The notes under the pieces were generated by a model. The model searched no databases. It saw only the letters and a list, made by a program, of their open reading frames with translations, and was not told the origin of the DNA. Made by a program: the position numbers and the translations under genes. Below, piece after piece: positions 33,972 to 46,111 of a DNA stretch of 64,000 bases. Positions within the stretch are counted from its first letter, which is position 1; each line of letters begins with the position of its first letter. The DNA is from Hypericum androsaemum (taxonomy: Eukaryota; Streptophyta; Magnoliopsida; Malpighiales; Hypericaceae), in assembly GCA_963995505.1 (NCBI GenBank), contig OZ023181.1:21758221-21822220 (forward strand), written 5' to 3'.

Positions 33972-36210
33972 CCGTGCTTGCGTATCTAGCTATTTTGCCT
34001 AGGTCGCTTCGTGCCACGCTTGTCGGTACGATGGAGCCATCGTAAAAGGCCGCTTCGACACAGTTCGTGGCTGCCTGGAAAGGGTCTTTGTCAGCAGCTA
34101 CGACCTCCACCTTCCCGTTGGGCTTCCACTGGATTAAAAATTGATGGAGAGAGGATGGGATGACTTGGCCTGAATGGATCCAATCCCTCCCCAGTAGGCC
34201 GTTGTAGGAGGTCTTTGCCTCAATGACAAAAAATGGAACCTCCCGAGTGACAGAACCTACAGTGACTTCAGCGACGAGTACTCCTAGAGGGCGAGTACCT
34301 TTACCGGTGAAGTCAGTCATCATCATGTCAGTTGCACCCAGCTTCTCGTCCCCCTTGTTCAGCTTCTTGAGGAGTGAGTAAGGGAGGATGTTGACGACTG
34401 CCCCATTGTCTATGAGGACCCTATTAATCGGTTTCCCAAAAATGTGGGCTGAGATGTAGAGTGGCTTCAGGTGATCACACATATTTCGGGTAGGTCTTGG
34501 TATAGTGATGGTGTCGCCAAAGTCTTCCACCACTGGTACAGCTAGGGCTTTGTCCCCAATCTTTAGTTCCACCATATCTTCTTCAATTACATCTCCCTCA
34601 AGGTAGCTGGGCTGGCCTTTTTTCGGAGCAAAAATAGCCGGTAAAGTGAAAACCATGTTGATCGACAGATCCCGACCGTCTTCACTAAAGTTGTCCTCAC
34701 TCATGCTATCTTCTAACTTCAATTTCTCCTCGATGTCTTCTTCGTTGAGGTAGTCCTCTATCCCTAGTGCTTCGCCTAAGTTCTCCTCGTTGAGATTATC
34801 AAGCCAATTGAATTCTTCACCATCCAGATCAGGTAAGCTTTGTTTTTCATTTTCATCATCCTCAATGATGTTATCAACAATATTTCCTTGCTCATCTTGA
34901 TCAGGCCAGCTCGGTAATTCGTCCTGACTAGGGGCACGGACACCATGTAGCCTCAACTTCTCGAAGTCCCCGATCTTTACAAAAGGTGAGATGACTTTGT
35001 TGCTTCGATTGGAGCTGTTGCCTTGACTCAGCTTCTCGTTGCTTTCACTGGAGCTATTGCCTTGACTCAGCTTCTCATTAGGGCGATCATCTATCTTCAG
35101 ATTCTCGAAAGCCCCAAACCTCACATAGCCTGAGTCTAGATCGACTATGACCTCCGGGCTTGTTGGCTCCTTCAGTGAGGATTTGTCATTAGGTGGCACC
35201 TCACTCTTGGTCTTGGGTACCCACATCTTCTTGTCCAGCTTCTCCCTGAGGTTATTGTATTTCCCCACCTTCATGTTTGATCTATCTTCGTCATACTCCC
35301 CGCTTGGGGTTCTTGCCTTATCGGACTCCCTCATCTGTGACTTGCCCTTGTCATGCTTCAGGGCTTCAACTTCCATAGGTTGACCTTGCTCAGAGGCCGT
35401 ATGGCGTTGTATCACGGGAAGAGTTAGCAAGGCTTCTTGCATCTCTATCAGAGCCTTGTGTCCCGCTAGCTGTCTCTCAAGATCCTTTGCAATCTGCTTC
35501 TCGGCTTGGATCTTTCTTTCGAGGCGACGCTTCTGGGTTTTCGTCAACGCTCCGTGTATTGGTGACTCTGGTGCAGGTCTCTTTTCCCCTAGTTGGTGGA
35601 AAATTTCTCGGGGTTGGTCAGGGGTTTCTTGGAGATCCACCTTGACGCGAGGGTGATGGATCCTCCAGTTACCGTCTAGCACCCTTGGTAGGAAGGACTT
35701 GGGTATCCTAGTGGACTGCCCCTTCTGACTCTGATCTTGCCTCTCGAGGGACTCCCTCAGGTCTCTGGGAAGACCTTGTCTCTCCCTCAGATCTCTTGGA
35801 GGGCCTTGCCTACTGAGGGTCTCCCTCAGATCTCTCGGAGGGCCTTGCCTACCGAGGGTCTCCCTCAGATCTCTTAGAGGGCCTTGCCCCTCGGGTGTCT
35901 TCTTCTGATCTTGTCTCCCGAGGGTCTCTCTCAGGTCTCTTGGATGGCCTTGCCTCCCGAGGGTCAGGAGCTGATCTCGCTTCTTGATTATCTCCCTCAT
36001 ATTTATTTGAGGGCCTTGCCCCCCGAGCGTTTCTCTCAGATCTCTTGGGGGTGTCTTACGTTGATCTTGCCTCTCAAGGGTCTCCCTCAAATCTTTTGGA
36101 GGCGTCTTCTCTCGCCTAGGATTGCCTTCTTTCTCACTTCTCCTAAGGTCGACCACTGCGATTGGGGCAGTGAAAGAGGCTGTCTGTGGTGATTCGTTGG
36201 CAAACTTCAA
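33889..36210 (-). CDS. Linker and aspartic protease ORF of the Tat-type element
   Basis: A 773-residue ORF in a different frame from gag and polymerase. Residues about 40-175 are a low-complexity array of a PPRDLRETLGRQG-like unit. A charged acidic linker follows. The retropepsin-like domain lies near residues 575-700, with LIDNGAVVNILP at the active site and YNGLLGRDWIHS as the flap/C-terminal block. The Asn in IDNGA replaces the usual Ser/Thr/Gly, which may weaken or abolish activity. It overlaps the polymerase frame by 83 bases. Confidence 0.85.
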   Translation of the reverse strand: MKFANESPQTASFTAPIAVVDLRRSEKEGNPRREKTPPKDLRETLERQDQRKTPPRDLRETLGGQGPQINMREIIKKRDQLLTLGRQGHPRDLRETLGRQDQKKTPEGQGPLRDLRETLGRQGPPRDLRETLSRQGPPRDLRERQGLPRDLRESLERQDQSQKGQSTRIPKSFLPRVLDGNWRIHHPRVKVDLQETPDQPREIFHQLGEKRPAPESPIHGALTKTQKRRLERKIQAEKQIAKDLERQLAGHKALIEMQEALLTLPVIQRHTASEQGQPMEVEALKHDKGKSQMRESDKARTPSGEYDEDRSNMKVGKYNNLREKLDKKMWVPKTKSEVPPNDKSSLKEPTSPEVIVDLDSGYVRFGAFENLKIDDRPNEKLSQGNSSSESNEKLSQGNSSNRSNKVISPFVKIGDFEKLRLHGVRAPSQDELPSWPDQDEQGNIVDNIIEDDENEKQSLPDLDGEEFNWLDNLNEENLGEALGIEDYLNEEDIEEKLKLEDSMSEDNFSEDGRDLSINMVFTLPAIFAPKKGQPSYLEGDVIEEDMVELKIGDKALAVPVVEDFGDTITIPRPTRNMCDHLKPLYISAHIFGKPINRVLIDNGAVVNILPYSLLKKLNKGDEKLGATDMMMTDFTGKGTRPLGVLVAEVTVGSVTREVPFFVIEAKTSYNGLLGRDWIHSGQVIPSSLHQFLIQWKPNGKVEVVAADKDPFQAATNCVEAAFYDGSIVPTSVARSDLGKIARYASTVEWKIPSSNRPANVTPERQALRLTFRG

Positions 36211-36244
36211 CCGGCCTGTCTCTAATGGCTTGCTGGATCTGGTT

Positions 36245-38302
36245 TCAAAAAACTACATAGTTGGCCGTGTTGTGAGACTTGCTGGCATGCCATTTGCAGT
36301 ATCTCATGGCCTTCAGCTCCTTCTCATCCGGGATCTTGTGACCCTTGGGTAAGGTGATCTGGCCGTTCTTGAGCAGGTTATCAAAAATTTCATTAGTCTT
36401 AATTACGTCGAATGAGTACTCTTTCCCGACCTCGTTAAGGCCCTTGGGTTGATTAGGTTGGGTACCGGGGCGAACGAACTCATTGGGTACCGTCACCCTC
36501 TTCTGGATGAGGCTTTCGCACTCATAAGGTTTGCCCTTGGTGAGTTCGGCCACCATCTCTTCTGCCATCAGATCATCTTCCCAACCATTCTCGCTGTCCA
36601 AATGATCAATCTCGAGTGTAGGGTCATAAGAGTAAGTACCCTTAGAGGAGGCGGCCCTCCTATCCTTCTCATTGATCAGTTGTTGAGCTGCGGTTGCCTT
36701 CTGCGCCAACTCTGAGAGGTCTCGGAACCTCTCAACCCCGAGCTTCTTCCGGAGTCGGAAGGTGAGCCCTTGTATAGCCAAGGATGCTAGGTCAGATTCT
36801 GATAAGTTGGTTGGGCACCGATTCTTCGCCTTTCGAAAGCGGATCATAAACCTCTCTACTGACTCGCCCTCGAGTTGTTGCATGTGGGCAAAATCCGAGA
36901 TGGTTATGGTCGGCTCTGCTCTATAAAATTGATTGTGGAACTTTTGTTCCATCTCTGCCCAAGTCCGCACCGAACACGGCGGGAGGCTGATATACCAAGA
37001 GAAGGCTGTCTTGGTTAGGGTCATTGGGAACTGGCGTAGACGAAGGGCATCGCTGGATGAGGTCTCACCACACTGGATGATGAACCGTGCCACGTGTTCC
37101 ACCGTTGACCTGTTGTCTTCACCCGAGAACTGAGTGAAGTCTGGGATGCGGTATCCCCTTGGGAAGGGTTCCCCATCATAGACTTCAGGGTATGGCTTGG
37201 TAAACCTAGGGCGGGGAGTGTGCCTTGCTTCGACCCCCAAGTCCCTAAGTACTTCAGCGACGAGGTGCCTTTGATGTGCTACCTCACACTCCCGTCGAGG
37301 TCCTTGATTATGGCCATGTTGCCCCCTAGGCGATAGGTCTTCTATATCCTCATTGGGAGGAAGTTGTCGATCCGCCCTTGCTTGGGTACCCACGTACGTC
37401 AATTGTCTATTGACAGGGTGGTCAACTTCTTCCTCCTCGAACTCTGCCCTTCTTTCCTGTGTGTACTGATGCCAAGGGGTATCGACAGAAACTCCTGCAT
37501 CAAAAAGATGGTTGGTTCTTGTATTTCCTCTTTCAAGGTTATTGCGATTAGCATCAACCCTAGATGGATACGTCCTACTTCGGGCTGTTTGATATCGGCC
37601 TAAGTCTGTCTGGACGTTACTTGCTCTTGTTCTTGTGGCTTCAAAGTCGGTCGTCCCTTGAGTCCCCCTATTAGAGGATACCTAGAGCAACGAGTGCATG
37701 GGAGTTCTGGCCGATTGATCTCGACCGGTCACCCCTGATGTGCCCTGGGTCTGGTTGAACGTGTGCTCAGCGGGCAGTGGGGTACAGATGCCCTTCCCTT
37801 TGTTCATGGCCTCGGAAACCCTAGTGGTTATCATAGGCGCCATGGTTTGGTTGAAGTAATCAACCGCCTGGTCCTGGTGATCTATAGTCGCCTGATGGAT
37901 CGATTCGTCTACGTAATTGTAGACTTTGTCGATCTTAGTAGAGAGTTGGTGGTGAGACTCATCAGTCCGTCTCTTTGCTTCTTCAAATCAATCTCGAGTC
38001 TCCTCCCTAGCCTTTTTATGATCGATTGTCAATTGATCAAGCCTGGTGACTATGGCTTCGAGTGTCCCAGTAACATCTTGAATAGTCGGCTCCTTGAGGG
38101 GGGCCGTGTTGGCAGTATTTTTCCCGATACCCAGTTGGGTAGTAGGGAGAGCTGGCTCTTTCAGGGGAGCCAAGTTGGTGGAGTTCTTCCCGGTATCAGG
38201 TAGGGTAGTAGGGAGAGCCGGCTCCCTGAGGGGTGCCGTGTTGGTAGTATTCTTCCCAGCGAGCTGAGAAGAGGGTGGTGCAGTGTCTCTGCCTTTGGTC
38301 AT
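36245..38302 (-). pseudogene. gag of the Tat-type element with two in-frame stops
   Basis: One frame runs from ATG 38302 to the stop at 36245, broken by TGA (37988-37990) and TAG (37682-37684). The N-terminus has three degenerate copies of a GKNTTNTAPLKEPALPTT-like unit. The retrotransposon gag domain is intact in the 385-residue 3' part (37402-36245), around ALRLRQFPMTLTKTAFSWYI and FHNQFYRAEPTITISDFAHM. The end has CKWHASKSHNTANY, a partial knuckle-like pattern. A start inside, at 37402, could still give the capsid region. Confidence 0.85.
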
Positions 38303-38347
38303 CTTGATTGGAATAGGTTAAATCACCTTCTTAGACGTCCTCCTATG

Positions 38348-38367
38348 TCCCACCGAGCGTGCCAAAA
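38348..38367 (-). other. Primer-binding site of the Tat-type element
   Basis: Just inside the 5' LTR end the minus strand reads TTTTTGGCACGCTCGGTGGG, positioned as a tRNA primer site. I do not assign the tRNA with certainty. Confidence 0.6.
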
Positions 38368-38371
38368 ACAA

Positions 38372-39981
38372 TGTTGGGATAAAAAAGTGAGAACGCTAAG
38401 AACGATCTCGTGACAGCCTAGAGTGCTCGTCCCAAGGTCGATCTAACGCTACGAGTAACAAGGTTGGCCGAAGCCGAGACTACTACTAAACTAAGATGAA
38501 GAAGCCGAAGCTTGATAGAGATTTTGTGATTTGATTTTTGGATCCCCTTCTGTTCGCCCCTTGCCTTGCTTATATAGAAAACGAAGATCGCCTCAGCTTC
38601 GCTCTAACCGTGTTGTAGTCGAACTCGGAGTCCTCGTCGCTTATCTTCAACCAGGCCTTACCCTTATCCCGACTGAACTCGAAGGCCCGAAGCCTATCTC
38701 TTTCAATGCTTATCTTCGTCTGAAAATGGACTTCCAACGCTTATCCCCATCTAATTCGGATTTATCGTGCCAGAGTTTATCCTAGTCTCTTAAGAACCCA
38801 GAGTGCATCGAGTATCCCAGAGCTCCTCCAATTACTTCAAGAGTCCGCCTTAAACTTGGTCTCCTCGTATCTCTGTCCACCTATGTAGAGTCTGTGCTAA
38901 CCCGGTCTCTTCCACCTTATCTCATGTACACCGGGCGCTACGTTTAGCCTCAAGAGATTGGTCTCACCTGAAGTGAGAGGAAACTAGCTCTCTACTTGAG
39001 CTAATGGCAATCGGTGCCCCTATTCGGTACTTTCAATTGGCACCGGATTTAGGTGCCTTCAATCGGCGCCTCATTTAGTGCCTCATCCGACACCGCATCT
39101 GCTTCAAGTGCCTTTTTGACATCCTTCTGCCTCGAATTTGAAGAATTCATAAACTACAAAGTTGTAGTTCTATGTCTTACCTTCACACAGCAACTTGAAT
39201 CGCGTTAATCCGAGATTCGAGTCAAAAGATATGACCTGGCGCCGGATTTACTTCCTCTACTCGGCGCCAGGTTGGCTTCCCACACTTGGCGCCGGTTTTA
39301 GACATCCATCCACTCTGAATTGGCCCAAGTGATGAACTACAAAGTTGTAGCCTATCTATTATCTTTCCATAGGCTCAAGAATCACCTTAATCCGAGGTCC
39401 GAGTCAAAAGTTATGACCACTTTACCACAGACAGCCGAAGCCCCTTTAACCGCCTTCACTTGGCGTCGGGTTTCCTTTCACCCACTTGGCACCGGGTTTA
39501 CTTGGCGCCAGTATTGGACTTCCTTTCACTATGAATCGGCAAAAGTGATGAACTACAAAGTTGTAGGCCTATATAGTATCTTTCCATAGGCTTAAGAATC
39601 ACCTTAATCCGAGGTCCGAGTCAAAAGTTATGACCACTTTACCACAGCCGAAGCCCCTTCAACCGCCTTCACTCGGCGCCGCACTCTCCTTCCCTCAGTT
39701 GGCGCCACACTCGCCTTCGCTCAGTTGGCGTCGGGTTTGCCTCTCCTCGGTTGGCGCCGCATTTAGTTGGCACCACATTTAGTTGGCGCCGGGTTGGCCT
39801 TCCACTCGGTTGATGCCGAGTTCAGCTAGTGTCGGGCTCACCTCTATTGAGTTGGTACCTCACTCGCTCTAGGAGAATAAACGCTCCATTCGGCTTCACC
39901 TTCTCGAACTTGTGAAGTCAATCACATACCTAACTCCCATACTCGAAGCTCCAACCTTGTAAATTATTTTGTCCGTCAACA
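38372..39981 (-). repeat. 5' LTR of the Tat-type element
   Basis: Direct copy of 30870-32479 with the same length (1610 bp). Scattered substitutions, for example within the GGCGCC repeats (GGCACC, GGCGTC), show independent decay after insertion. Confidence 0.95.
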
Positions 39982-40021
39982 TGAGCACGTCTCAGTCCCG
40001 AGCAACTCGAATAGCTGCCTG

Positions 40022-43000
40022 TTGGGCTGAGTAATATTCAGGTTCGTGGGTTTCTGCCCTCTGTTGAGCCCGACACCGACCAGCATTTGTCCATAAAATA
40101 ATTATTCCTCCCTTACCAACGGTGCTGCGGGTTGATGGTGGGAGAAAAAATTGGTCGGTGTGGTGGTTCAACGGTTTCACCGTGGATCACCATTTCTAGG
40201 GATTTTTTTTTACTTTGGCCCATATTTGGCCCATCTGTTCAAAAGGTTGCATTAGAAATTTTATGGATAATCTACGTCGAAATAACAAAACAGACAAGTC
40301 TCAAGCTGTCGAAATAACAAATTCATCCTAAATTATAAACAATTTAGCCTAAACCATAATAAAAGTTCCTTCAAAATAATAATCCATCTAAAAATTAGAC
40401 AGTTTGTATTCATCAAGTTTGATAACAGACAAGCCTCAAGCTAGCTCCAACTTTTCCCTTCAAAATGCACGCTTCAGTAGCTGAAATATTTAAATGTAGA
40501 CAAAATCAAATACAACCTACTGCTACTATATTAAACAGAATGAAGGCAACCTACTGTGAGAAAATAAAATGAAGTTAACCTCTTGTATTAAGCCAAGTTC
40601 TTGTTGTGATCTGCATTGAGTTTTGCAAGTGTATACAAAAAATTTTAAAAGGCTGAAACTAATACAAAGCTGTCAACAGACATCGTACATTAAACATTAA
40701 GTTAGAGGCACATCAAGACTAACCTCCAATGATATTATTATCTCATAATGGGTCTTCCATTTCATCCAAGCTCCTTGGAAACTTACTCCTCAACCAATTT
40801 TGAGTGCACAAGAGTGCTTGCACGGTACTCGGCTTCAAAGAATTTCGATAAGGATCAAGCACACGTCCACCCGTGCTAAAGACAGATTCTGATGCAACTG
40901 TAAAAATGGGAATTGCTAGCACATCTCGTGCAATTTCAGCAATGGTCGGGTACTTGGACGTATTCACTTTCCACCAACCCAATAAGTCAAAGGTGGCACA
41001 ATTTTCTTCCACGGGATCATTTAAATACTTAGCAAATCAGTATTTGTGTCAATTGACTTATCCACCCTTATTTTCTTATCCCATTAATCCCGAGATGTTG
41101 AGCCAAAAACTAAATCATCCTCCTCAATTTCGGCATCCCTTATTTCAATGTCAACTTGATTTGTGCCAGAGGAAGCACCAGCCGGAGACTTGCAAGAACG
41201 TTTTTGATAGTGCTCATACAACCAATCAAACAAAGCATCAACCTTGCCCAAACATTCTTTGGCCTTTTCTCCATTGTATATTTGTTCAAATGTGTACTTA
41301 ATGTACTTATTCTTGTATCAGGGATCCAAGATAATTGTAATGTAAAGCAACTCGTTAACAGATTTAAAATCTCCCCAATTCTTGGTGAACTTCACCATCA
41401 TCTTTGTACAAATACTTTCCAACGAAGGTTTTATGAAAGAAATAAACTTCATCAAAACAGTTTGGATGTGCACAACTTCATGAAAGAACTCATTTGCAGT
41501 GACGGTAGTGCTTGATGAAAATTTCTTCGTCACATCGTATAACATCTCCAAGAACTTGACCAAATACCATGCATTTTCTCAATCAATAGTCCTAGCAGGA
41601 CTACCTAAGAAAGTTTTTCTCCTAGGAACATTGTTACCCTCGGCCTCATCATCATCATCTCCGGAATAGAAGTATGCAACAAACTTCATGTCATTTCTCT
41701 CTAAGCGATTAAATGCACGCTCATACTTCTCGGCAGCCTCCAACATCAGATATGTGAAATTCCACCTTGTCTCCACATCCAAACTCAACCCTTTCTTACT
41801 CTCAATGTGTACAACTTTCACACATGTATTAAAAATATCTTCTCTAGCCGGAGAAAATTTAACATACTTCACTGCTCTTCGAATCGACTCACTTAGCTCT
41901 TTCAATCCACTTTGAACAACCAAATTGACAATATGTGCACAACATCTCATGTGCAAAAAGTCATGGTTGGATATGATATTTTCATCTTATATCCAGTGGA
42001 TGATTTCAATGTGCGAATTACCGCATTATTAGAGCTAGCATTGTCAACTGTATTGGTCAAAACTTTTTCAATATCTCACTCAATAAAGCAAGACTCAATA
42101 GCATCTCCAATTATCTCACCTTTATGATCCACAATTGGGCAAAAGTTAAGAACCATTTTTTGATACACTCAATCTTTATCAATCAAATATCCCGTCAAAT
42201 ACATATAATTCAGATTTTAGACTGATGTCTACGTATCCGTAGTGAAACACAACTTCTGATTTTTTAAAAGCCTTTTCAACTTAGTCTTCTCATCTTCATA
42301 CAATTTCATACAATCATTAGCTAATATTGTCCTATTGGGTAACATAAACCTAGGCTGCAAATATTGGCTATAGGCATTAAATCCCTCTCCTTCTACCATT
42401 CTAAAAGAAAACTCATTAATAATTATTATTTTAGCCAATTGAACCCGAGCCTCATTCTGATTAAAAGCAACCGCCTTCAACTTACCAACACCACTTCCAA
42501 ATTTAGCATTTTCAAAAGACAAAACAGTTTGTTTCAAATCATCTCTTGAAAATTTTGTGCACAGTTTTTCTAAGTGACGAGTCATAGTCATAGTTCTATT
42601 TCTCTTACTATAGTATGCATACAGTATATCACAGTAGTTACATGCAGCATACTCTTCACCTTCTTCCATATCTGGAATTTTTGTAAAATATTCCCAAACA
42701 TCACTAACTTTCCTCCTATTTTTAGTAACAGTCTTTGCTTTCAATTTCTTTTTCGGATGCAAAGGAGGTTTAAGATGTGGCATAGTAGAAGTATTAGCCA
42801 CAACAACTGGATCCTCTACGGCCTCACTTGGGACCTCACTCGGGATTAGCACATTACCAGCATCCTCTGCCTATAATGAAAGAAAAACAACAATCAGATA
42901 CTAAACATCAAACTCAGTTACAGATTCATAACATCATCCTATACAACCTCAGTTTCACTCAAACTGTCACAAACTTATTCGCATCTTCATAAATAGAACA

Positions 43001-43982
43001 TCATCTTATACCCTTCGTGATAATCTATTCATCCACAGAAAACTAGCAGCTAGCAGTTTAATCTTAGCTTTTATGCATCAAAAAACTAGCAACTATATGC
43101 AGATCGACCAGAGCTCACAAATTCGCAGTCAAATCTTTTTACCAAATTCGCTTCAAAATAATGAAAAAGACAAAAAATTACAAGTACTGATCAAGATTAG
43201 AAATTCCATAACATGCAAAAAAATTAACATCGTTCATCGGCCCATTAACATGCAAAACAATGAAACATCTTTTTCAACTAAATCCATGTGCAAAAATATT
43301 ACATACAAACATAATTACCATGGTAGAGAGTAGAGACGTAGACTATGTAGGATGGAACTTGAAACTTGGAAGTGAACCTTGTAATCTGCGGACACAGACA
43401 GTAAAAAAATAGAGTTTCTTAAAATTAACGACGAACAACTAAGGGAACATAAAATTAACGACGACCAACTTACCTGCAATAGTAGTCAATACTGGAAACA
43501 GAACATAGGTCGAGGACAAGTCTTTTAGGGTTTCTAATGATTTAAATTTTTAAGAAAATAGAACAAGGGTAGAAGAAAATAAGGAAGAGATGACGAGAGA
43601 GAGACGGGAAGGAGAAGGAGGAGCAGTGACGACCGTCGACGAGATGGTGGGCCGCGGGAGACGGAGGGAGGAAGATAGAGGGAGAAAGGAGGAAGATATT
43701 TTATTTTTTGACTGAGAGAGGAAGGAGGAGAAAGTGGCTAAGTTATTTTAACTGGGGGCCGGGGTAACTGGGGTTTTATACCCCCTAAAAATGAGGTCGT
43801 TTGTTTGGTCTGGCGGGATATCAGTTTACCCAAAATACAACACCAATTTGGCACTGATCGGTCGGTTTAAATCGACCGACAGACCATGAACCTATTTTTT
43901 CAGTTGGATTGATGGTTCAACCTCTTTTGGGCTGGTCAGGTTGGCAGTTTATCGATTTATTTTGGTTTAAATCTCAGCCCTA
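40022..43982 (-). mobile_element. hAT transposon (BED/RNase H-like transposase type), degenerate
   Basis: Ends resemble each other: TTGGGCTGAG on the left and TAGGGCTGAG on the inverted right. Flanking 8-mers GCTGCCTG (40014-40021) and GCTGCCCG (43983-43990) match at 7 of 8, as expected for the 8-bp duplication of hAT elements. The interior carries a broken hAT transposase on the minus strand. The 5' side (42853-43960) holds the leader and a purine-rich tract. The left edge is only 40 bp from the Tat-type insertion. Confidence 0.8.
40743..42852 (-). pseudogene. hAT transposase, RICESLEEPER-like, with stops and frameshifts
   Basis: Four ORF pieces line up in order on the minus strand. 42852-42229 carries a BED zinc finger (VWEYFTKIPD, CNYC, RHLEKLC) and the start of the catalytic region. 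41956-41579 has CCAHIVNLVVQSGLKEL and ETRWNFTYLMLE, typical of the hAT RNase H-like core. 41563-41318 continues it. 41012-40743 is the C-terminal dimerisation domain (FTVASESVFSTGGRVLDPYR). Stops and frame changes lie between the pieces, so no full transposase can be made. RICESLEEPER/DAYSLEEPER relatives are domesticated host genes, but these breaks argue for plain decay here. Confidence 0.87.
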
Positions 43983-43990
43983 GCTGCCCG

Positions 43991-46111
43991 ACCATTTGGC
44001 AGCCCGTGTTGTGTAAGTCGTTGCTAATGTGCCTATGATAAATTACTAAAATAATCTCAATTTTTTAAACAAATTTTCAAAAACATCCTTCTTCATCCCT
44101 CTTCCACCCTTCGTCTTCTTCCACCCTTCAATGAACAACCTCTCCAATTGACGGAAAAAAAAAACTCTCCAAGGTAACAAGCCAGTGACCAATCAACGAA
44201 AAGCGTCACCCATCCCACACCACGTCAGCCTAAAAACAAAAGATTTACATTGAAGAGGTTGAATGGAGATAGTCTAAATACAAGTGTTTGATATTTGGTT
44301 TTAAGAAGATTAATTACGGCAAACAAGCCACTAAACTTTACCAAAAACAACTAAGCAAAAATGGAGGTCAAATACCATAAGCGCGAGTGGGTTTTGAACT
44401 TTTGATTTGCCTGCTGAAACCTCAATCCAAATCCGGGGAAGCGGACCAATTGGTACATAAGCACCTCATCGTTTACCTTTTCTGTCTTCCCTTAAACCTT
44501 CCTCTTTGAATCCTTCTCTCCTCTTTCACTCTACCGTAACAGAGAGAAGACTCAAAAAGGAAGAACTAAAACGAAGCAAGAGTGCAGGAGGAATGCCTTG
44601 CACTTGCTCTTCACTAAATTAATTTGGATAGGCATCCACCATTATATTAGAACAAAAAACAAACTTATTACATATTAATTCCATAATGTACTATTATTCT
44701 TGGTTATATATATACATACATGAAGGCAATTGGTGGTCGATGTCCTATCCAAATTAACTTTATCTTTCTTTTTGATGTCTCTCATTTTGATACATTACCT
44801 CGTGACACATAAGTAGATGACTTGAAGAGGGTGAACATTCCTCGTTGTATAAAAGATTATTGGCAAGGGCATATGTTTTTTCACACCAAAAAAATGTATA
44901 CACACGCGATGATTAAACCGTGATGTAGCATAAAACCAAATACAAATAAGAACTGCTTATAACTTAAAACGAGAGATCAAGATCAAGATAAGATATGTAA
45001 TGGTAAATGCATACAAGTTAAACTCCAAGAGCTAAGGTTAATATTTTGTGAGTTATACGCAAATAGATACGGTAATAGATTAATAACCATTAGTTTCATC
45101 AAGCTGGAAGCAGTCGTCCCCTTAAAGTTCAACATAAATAAACCGATATATACAGAACTTAGAGTTTAGAGTTCAAAATAGATTCAATCCAAATAAAACA
45201 AACATAGATTCGGTTTTGCTTTACTCCTAGAATTAATAATATTACTCATAAACTTGCGAAGTATAAAACCAGGTAATTTTCTTTCGCATAGTATTTCATC
45301 GTTTCTCTGAGAACAATATAGAAAATAAGACGCAAATCCGTGGAACGGACCACTCTCATATTACTGTACTTTGCCTGGTATAAAACACAATATAAAGATG
45401 CATAAAACAATAAAAAAGATCATATAACCAATCTAAAACACATTAAAAGTACATAACACGATTCAAAACAAAACAGAACTTATCGTGTCTCTACAGTTTG
45501 GTACACACGCAACCTAGATATTCAACTTACCAAAAAGATATATATGACCACCGAGCTCCGACAGACCAGGAGAAAAATCAAGAGAAAAAGCGTTTAAGAT
45601 ATTGGCACGGCTCAATCAAATTTTATCAAGACCAAACCCGAAACCAAGTTCGGTGTCATGTCTTTAATCTGAGTGAACCAGGCCAATATCAAAACCACTC
45701 TTTCGCGATTACTTTGTGAATATGTAGAAATGTGTCTCTATGAATATATATAAGAGAAGAGATCGGAATCAAATGAGATAGGGACGAAGAGGAGGGAGGT
45801 GAAGAGGAATATATGGGAGGGTGAAGAGGGTAATTAGGAAGGAAGGCATAGGTATAAGCGATAGGAGAGATGAAAATTTTAATAAATTACAACCACAACT
45901 TCGTACTTATAAGAGAATTTTATACGGTATATACTCTGTAAATATTATTATCAATAAAATCTATATTTTTTTATTTAAAAAAGGAGAGATGGGAATGTCC
46001 CGGTGAGATTTAAGAAGAAGGCAGGAAAGTCTCTGCATGAGCATTTAAAATCCGCGACTACCGAAGCAGAAAAGCTGGGCCAGTGCATTTACACTCCCAT
46101 TATTCGCTCTC
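43991..46111. other. Intergenic, nothing firm
   Basis: AT-rich sequence. Short ORFs (e.g. 45498-45719 and 45821-46006) show no domain. A TATA-like stretch lies at 45748. No inverted or direct terminal structure was found. Confidence 0.45.

Larger units (their letters stand above)
30870..39981 (-). mobile_element. Tat-type Ty3/gypsy LTR retrotransposon, complete ends, broken coding
   Basis: A 9112-bp element bounded by two 1610-bp direct LTRs and a perfect 5-bp duplication TGAGC (30865-30869 and 39982-39986). Coding runs on the minus strand: gag, a long linker with protease, then reverse transcriptase. RNase H and integrase are missing, and several frame breaks exist, so it cannot move on its own. 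The LTRs show at least about 25 visible differences, so it is not brand new. The DGHSGYN and YIDD blocks of the polymerase and the gag block TAFSWYISLP fit the Tat/Ogre branch. Confidence 0.93.

Noticed and set aside
35147..37133. Plus-strand ORFs within the Tat-type element
   Set aside because: Shadows of the minus-strand gag and protease frames.
44380..44475. tRNA-like pattern on the minus strand with an AGTTCAAAACCC box B-like motif
   Set aside because: Box A is weak, no acceptor stem pairs, and no duplications or tail were found.
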